DNA from: an uncultured Acidobacteriota bacterium
GTDB lineage: Bacteria > Acidobacteriota > Vicinamibacteria > Vicinamibacterales > UBA2999
Direction: 5' to 3'
DNA: 35,888 nt
NCBI GenBank assembly: GCA_902826065.1
Contig: CADEDM010000030.1
Coordinates: forward strand, 1 to 35,888
Positions 32,354 through 35,888 of the stretch are shown one piece after another. The position numbers and the translations under genes were made by a program. Under the pieces are notes generated by a model, which saw only the letters and a program-made list of their open reading frames with translations, ran no database searches and was not told where the DNA came from. Numbering within the stretch: position 1 is the first letter of the stretch; the number at the start of each line of letters is the position of its first letter.

Positions 32354-34444
32354 TCAGCCGACGCGCGCGGCGATCGACGCCGGGTCGGGGCGGTGCACCG
32401 GCGCGATGGGCAGGCGCACGACGAACGCGGCACCGCGGCCTTCGCCATCGCTCTCGGCCGAGACCGTGCCGCCGTGCAGCTCCACCAGGGCCCGCACGAT
32501 CGACAGTCCCAGGCCCAGGCCGCCGAACTCGCGCGTGCTGCTGCCGTCGGCCTGCCGGAAGCGATCGAACACGTGCGGCAGGAACGCCGGTGGGATGCCG
32601 ATGCCGGTGTCGCGTACGGTGAGTTCGAGCCAGTCGCCGCTGGCGCGCGCGTCCACCGAAACGCCGCCGGTGGCGGTGAACTTCACCGCGTTCCCGACCA
32701 GGTTGTAGACGATCTGCAGCACGCGATCGGGGTCGGCGACGATGTGCGGCAGATCGGGCGCCACGTGGCAGGCGAGGCGCAGGCCCTTGGCCTCGGCCGC
32801 GACCCGGAAGGTGGCGGCCGCGGCCTGCACGACGTCGCCGATCTCGACCTCGCGTGGGGTGAGCTGGAACTTGCCCGACACCGCGCGCGAGACGTCGACG
32901 AGGTCGTTCGTGAGCTGCGCCTGCGCCAGGGCCGTGCGATGGATGGCCTCGACGGCCTCGAGCTGACGCTCAGGCGTGAGCCGGCCGGATCGCAGCAGGT
33001 CGGTCCAGCCGAGCAGCGCGTTCAGCGGCGTGCGCAGTTCGTGCGAGAGCGTCGCCACGAACTCGTCCTTCATCCGGTTGGCCGACTGCGCCTCGCGATA
33101 GAGGCGCGCGTGCTCGACGGCCTGGGCGGCGCGCCGGGCGATCTCGGCGGCCAGGGCGAGGTCGCGCTCGTCGAACGGCGCGCGGCCGCGGGTGCGGACC
33201 CACGCAAAGGCGCCCAGCGTCGCGCCGTGCAGCGTGAGCGGCACGACCAGGCCGGACGTCACGCCCAGCGGGCGCAGCCGTTCGACCTGCCAGGGCGCGG
33301 CGCCCAACGCCCTCAGCACCGCGTCATCGACCTGGGGGAAGAGCTGCGGCGCCCGGGCGATGGTCACCAGCGTGATGCCGTCGCCAGTGCGCGCGGGGGC
33401 GTCGTCGCGGCGTCCGACGTCGGCGCTGCCGTCCCCTTCGAGCGTCCCGGACGCGTCCTCCCGGTCCAGCGAGGCGATGCGGGTGAGCCGTCCCTGCGCA
33501 TCGACGACATCGAGCAGCGCGAAGTCGGCCATCGCCGGCACGGCCAGGGCCGGCAGCTGCCGCAGCGTCTCCTCGTAGTCGAGCGACGCCGACAACAGCT
33601 CCGAGGCCTTGGCCAGGAACTTCTGCTCCTCGGCCTGGCGCCGCCGCTCGGAGACGTCGCTGAAGACGCCCAGGGCGCCACGCGCCTCGCCGCGCTCGTC
33701 GAGCAGCGGCACCGCGTGCGCCAGCAGTGTCACCCACGACCCGCCGGCGCGCTGCACCGCGAGCTCGGCGTCGAGCACCGGCCGCTTCGTGCGCACGGCT
33801 TTCTGCAGCGGAAGCTCGTCGGTCGCCAGCGGCGTGCCATCGGTGGCCGTGGCGCGGAAGGGCGGGGACTGGCCGGGCGGGGGCGTCAACGACGCGTTGA
33901 GCGACGCCGGCACGCCCAGCCGCGCCGCGAGACTGCGGTTGACGGTGACGTGCAGGCAATCGGGGTCGTTGGCCCTGGCGATGCCCATCGGCGAGACGTC
34001 GAAGAGCGCGTCGAGTTCGGCGGCGCGCCGTTCGGCGTCGCGGGCGTGTCGTTCGGCGTTGGCGCGGGCGAGCGCCAGTTCATCGGCGCGCTGCCGATCG
34101 GCGGCGGCGCGATCCTCCGCCCGGGCGCGGCCGGCCTGCAGATACCCGGCGGCGAGGCTGATGCCCAGGCCGCTCAACGTGAAGAGCGAGAGCCGGACGA
34201 TCTCCAGCGCCTCCCACCGTTCGCGGCGATCTTCGGCGAACACGATCTCGGCCGCGACGATCCCCAGCAGCGTCGCGAAGACGCCGGCGTCGCGTCCCGC
34301 GAAAACCGCCGCCAGCAGCACCGACGGCGTGAAGAGCAGGAACGGCGCGCGATCGAGATCCAGCAGCCGGCCGAGCACGAAGAAGCCCAGCGTCTCGAGG
34401 CTGACGAGCAGCGCCGCGATGCCGTAGCGGGCCACCACGATCAT
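32354..34444 (-). CDS. Membrane sensor histidine kinase (PAS-GAF-HisKA-HATPase)
   Basis: 696 residues. N-terminal membrane sensor of several helices (about 5-100: YGIAALLVSLETLGFFVLG, FLLFTPSVLLAAVFAG, TLLGIVAAEIVF, LSLFTLSGLGISLAAGY), like the DUF4118/MASE type. A short coiled coil (about 100-140) precedes a PAS domain (about 140-275, ending GALGVFSDVSERRR) and a GAF domain (about 295-450). HisKA has the phosphoacceptor H468 in LSHELRTPLNALLG. The HATPase has the N box NLVGNAVKFT, G1 VRDTGIGIP and G2 GGLGLGLSIV. All catalytic boxes are intact. No receiver domain or response regulator gene is present, so its partner lies elsewhere. Its ATG overlaps the upstream stop codon (ATGA), a sign of coupled translation with the ATP-grasp-like gene. 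Confidence 0.92.
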   Translation of the reverse strand: MIVVARYGIAALLVSLETLGFFVLGRLLDLDRAPFLLFTPSVLLAAVFAGRDAGVFATLLGIVAAEIVFAEDRRERWEALEIVRLSLFTLSGLGISLAAGYLQAGRARAEDRAAADRQRADELALARANAERHARDAERRAAELDALFDVSPMGIARANDPDCLHVTVNRSLAARLGVPASLNASLTPPPGQSPPFRATATDGTPLATDELPLQKAVRTKRPVLDAELAVQRAGGSWVTLLAHAVPLLDERGEARGALGVFSDVSERRRQAEEQKFLAKASELLSASLDYEETLRQLPALAVPAMADFALLDVVDAQGRLTRIASLDREDASGTLEGDGSADVGRRDDAPARTGDGITLVTIARAPQLFPQVDDAVLRALGAAPWQVERLRPLGVTSGLVVPLTLHGATLGAFAWVRTRGRAPFDERDLALAAEIARRAAQAVEHARLYREAQSANRMKDEFVATLSHELRTPLNALLGWTDLLRSGRLTPERQLEAVEAIHRTALAQAQLTNDLVDVSRAVSGKFQLTPREVEIGDVVQAAAATFRVAAEAKGLRLACHVAPDLPHIVADPDRVLQIVYNLVGNAVKFTATGGVSVDARASGDWLELTVRDTGIGIPPAFLPHVFDRFRQADGSSTREFGGLGLGLSIVRALVELHGGTVSAESDGEGRGAAFVVRLPIAPVHRPDPASIAARVG

Positions 34445-35631
34445 GCCCGCACGACGAAGCCCGCCGACGCACCCACCCAGGCCAGGCCACGATTGTGGGC
34501 CACGCCCATCATCCGCCCGCGTCCCATGCGGATCAGCGGTAGTACCGGCCGCAGCCGGTCGGTCCAGACGTACATCACGCGTACTTCGGCCTGCGTCGGC
34601 CCGTGCGGTGTCTCGATCACGGGCGCGAACGACACGCGCTCCTGCAGGATGTAGAGCTGCCGTTCCGCCGCCGGGATGGCCGCCAGCTCGGCGTCGGAGG
34701 GCGCGAACACGATGCCGCCACCGGCGAACGAGAACAGCGGCTTGAGCAGCAGCTCCTCGCGTGGCAGGGGCAGTGTGTCCACGGCGTCGAGTCGCCACGT
34801 GCGCGGCACCGCCGGATGCTCGAGCCACGGAATCGCCGACTTGCTCACGCGGAAGTACCAGGCGGGATGCCCGATCCATTCGACGTCGAGGTCGTCGCGG
34901 TAGTCGAAGGGGATCTCGAGGCCGGCGCGATCGAGCTCGTCGGGGATCACACGGTTGTAGACGCGGCGGATCGGGACGTCGCGCCCCTGCACCACACGCC
35001 ACAGGCGGCCGCCCCGCACCGCCACCTGACGCGGGTCCACGGTGTCGATGCCCCACAGCTGCTTCGTCAGCACGAAGTCGGGAAGCGTCTTCTGCTGCGC
35101 CGGATCGAGCTCCATCAGCACCACTTCCGACGGGTCGTGCCGGCCCACCAGGACCTCGCGCATCAGGGCGAGGTACGACGGCGTGTCGAGGCCGCCGAGA
35201 TGGCTGGCCAGTTCCGCCGGCAGTTCATGCACCTCACGGTGCAGCGCGCCGAGTACGTGCTGGAACGCGTACAAGGACGGAAACGCCTGCAGCTCGACGA
35301 GCCGCGGTTCGTAGCCGCCGTCGGCCCGGCGCACCAGGCCGAAGTCGACCTGGACGAAGGTGGGCCGTGGTTCCTGGCCTGGACCGAGGTAGCGCTCCGG
35401 AATCAGCGCCTCCGCCGCGGCCCTGGCGTCGGCGTTGTCGAGGAACGACGTGACCAGCGTCTCGCCGGTCGACGTCATCGCGTCGACGATCGCCTGGGGG
35501 AAGAAGCACGGCGTCTCCGACAGCGTGAAGCTCGGCGCCACGCCGGTCTGCGCTTCGAGCGCGCTCAGCAGCCGTGCGTGCCGCTCCGGTGTCCAGTCGC
35601 GGTTGAAGCGCGCACGCAGCGCCGGCACCAT
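34441..35631 (-). CDS. ATP-grasp-like protein of unknown function
   Basis: 396 residues, cytosolic, no signal peptide. Not firmly recognised. The C-terminal third looks like an ATP-grasp nucleotide site: LLLKPLFSFAGGGIVFAP (about 290-307, Lys before a Gly-rich loop), ERQLYILQERV (hinge, about 320-330), then TQAEVRVMYVW and RMGRGRMMGVAHNRG with possible metal ligands. The middle has PTFVQVDFGLVRR and PRLVELQAFPSLYAFQ. ATP-grasp enzymes join a carboxylate to an amine or thiol, so a small peptide-like ligase is possible. It starts 7 nt after the M29 aminopeptidase and overlaps the sensor kinase by 4 nt, so all three form one operon. The alternative is a conserved protein with no enzyme role. Confidence 0.6.
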   Translation of the reverse strand: MVPALRARFNRDWTPERHARLLSALEAQTGVAPSFTLSETPCFFPQAIVDAMTSTGETLVTSFLDNADARAAAEALIPERYLGPGQEPRPTFVQVDFGLVRRADGGYEPRLVELQAFPSLYAFQHVLGALHREVHELPAELASHLGGLDTPSYLALMREVLVGRHDPSEVVLMELDPAQQKTLPDFVLTKQLWGIDTVDPRQVAVRGGRLWRVVQGRDVPIRRVYNRVIPDELDRAGLEIPFDYRDDLDVEWIGHPAWYFRVSKSAIPWLEHPAVPRTWRLDAVDTLPLPREELLLKPLFSFAGGGIVFAPSDAELAAIPAAERQLYILQERVSFAPVIETPHGPTQAEVRVMYVWTDRLRPVLPLIRMGRGRMMGVAHNRGLAWVGASAGFVVRA

Positions 35632-35638
35632 GTCGGGC

Positions 35639-35888
35639 TCACGCCGGGACGAGGAAGGTGCCGCGCTTCATGAGCGGCGTGTCGTCGACCCAGATGTCGA
35701 ACTCGGTGCCGACGACGTCGATGTGGGTCGACGAGTGCCACTGGGCGCCGGTGTGCGCGCCGTACGGATTGCCGAAGGCGATGTGGATGCCGGGGAACTT
35801 CTCGTCCTGCAGGATGTTGCCGATCAGGCGCGACAGCTCGATGTTGGTGCCGATGGCGAACTCGCCGACGCGGTCGGAGTTCTCGTCG
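35639..35888 (-). CDS. M29-family metalloaminopeptidase, C-terminal 82 residues
   Basis: Only the C-terminus is in the window; the start lies beyond position 35888. The visible part shows RVGEFAIGTNIEL, with the metal-ligand Glu of the M29 family; GIHIAFGNPYG, with His and, seven residues on, Tyr; and WHSSTHIDVVG, with the His-x-Asp ligand pair. These match the family's ligands in T. thermophilus aminopeptidase T (His345, Tyr352, His376, Asp378). It ends DTPLMKRGTFLVPA before a TGA. It removes N-terminal residues from peptides in the cytosol. The ATP-grasp-like gene follows after 7 nt. Confidence 0.92.
   Translation of the reverse strand, partial: DENSDRVGEFAIGTNIELSRLIGNILQDEKFPGIHIAFGNPYGAHTGAQWHSSTHIDVVGTEFDIWVDDTPLMKRGTFLVPA

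Noticed and set aside
32339-34654. Open frame of 771 codons on the plus strand across the sensor kinase
   Set aside because: Composition typical of antisense frames in GC-rich genes; the minus strand has all kinase boxes.
1-35888. CRISPR array, tRNA, rRNA, insertion sequence or prophage
   Set aside because: No regularly spaced repeats, transposase, integrase or RNA gene signatures found on reading both strands.

Overview
The window is GC-rich DNA (about two thirds G+C by eye) packed with protein genes on both strands. I see no rRNA, tRNA, CRISPR array or insertion sequence. The gene content points to Acidobacteriota, most likely the Vicinamibacteria (Luteitalea-like soil bacteria). The clues are an orphan MacB/FtsX-type permease of the acidobacterial kind behind a PadR regulator, an Oar-like TonB-dependent receptor with an N-terminal carboxypeptidase-regulatory domain, an ECF sigma factor beside a TPR Ser/Thr kinase, PEGA and TonB-C proteins, and several secreted quinoproteins. 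The taxonomic call is inference from gene content.

Layout: 1-560 (minus) is the start of hisI, preceded by a histidine attenuator made of a promoter, a His-rich leader peptide, mutually exclusive hairpins and a U-tract terminator. 562-3622 holds a membrane Ser/Thr kinase and an ECF sigma factor, divergent from one short AT-rich spot. 3672-5681 is a secreted protein with three FN3 domains and a seven-repeat propeller. 5799-8232 is a Rieske protein followed by a PQQ dehydrogenase whose active site carries the extra Asp typical of lanthanide enzymes. 8276-10438 is a glycosyltransferase divergent from an FAD oxidoreductase, followed by a DUF411 (CopG-like) copper protein. 10948-13940 is a PadR regulator translationally coupled to an orphan permease, with a perfect palindromic operator. 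14088-15095 is an isolated rsmH. 15321-20281 is a run of envelope proteins (PEGA, TPR/TonB-C, TPR lipoprotein, double TonB-C). 20288-21883 is an M28 peptidase. 22030-24896 is a sugar-oxidation-like run (soluble PQQ aldose dehydrogenase, cupin, SMP-30-like protein). 24928-28251 is an Oar-like receptor. 28356-32166 is a TonB receptor, a cysteine-less SUOX-fold protein and an MbnH-like di-heme protein, probably one operon. 32354-35888 is an operon of M29 aminopeptidase (partial), ATP-grasp-like protein and hybrid-domain sensor kinase.

Two themes cut across these genes. First, many start codons, including several GTG starts without a Shine-Dalgarno sequence, lie 7-9 nt after a TANNNT hexamer, which suggests widespread leaderless transcription; even the His leader peptide appears leaderless. 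Second, much of the content is periplasmic redox and metal chemistry (Rieske, two PQQ enzymes, di-heme protein, DUF411) plus TonB-linked uptake, which fits an aerobic soil heterotroph.
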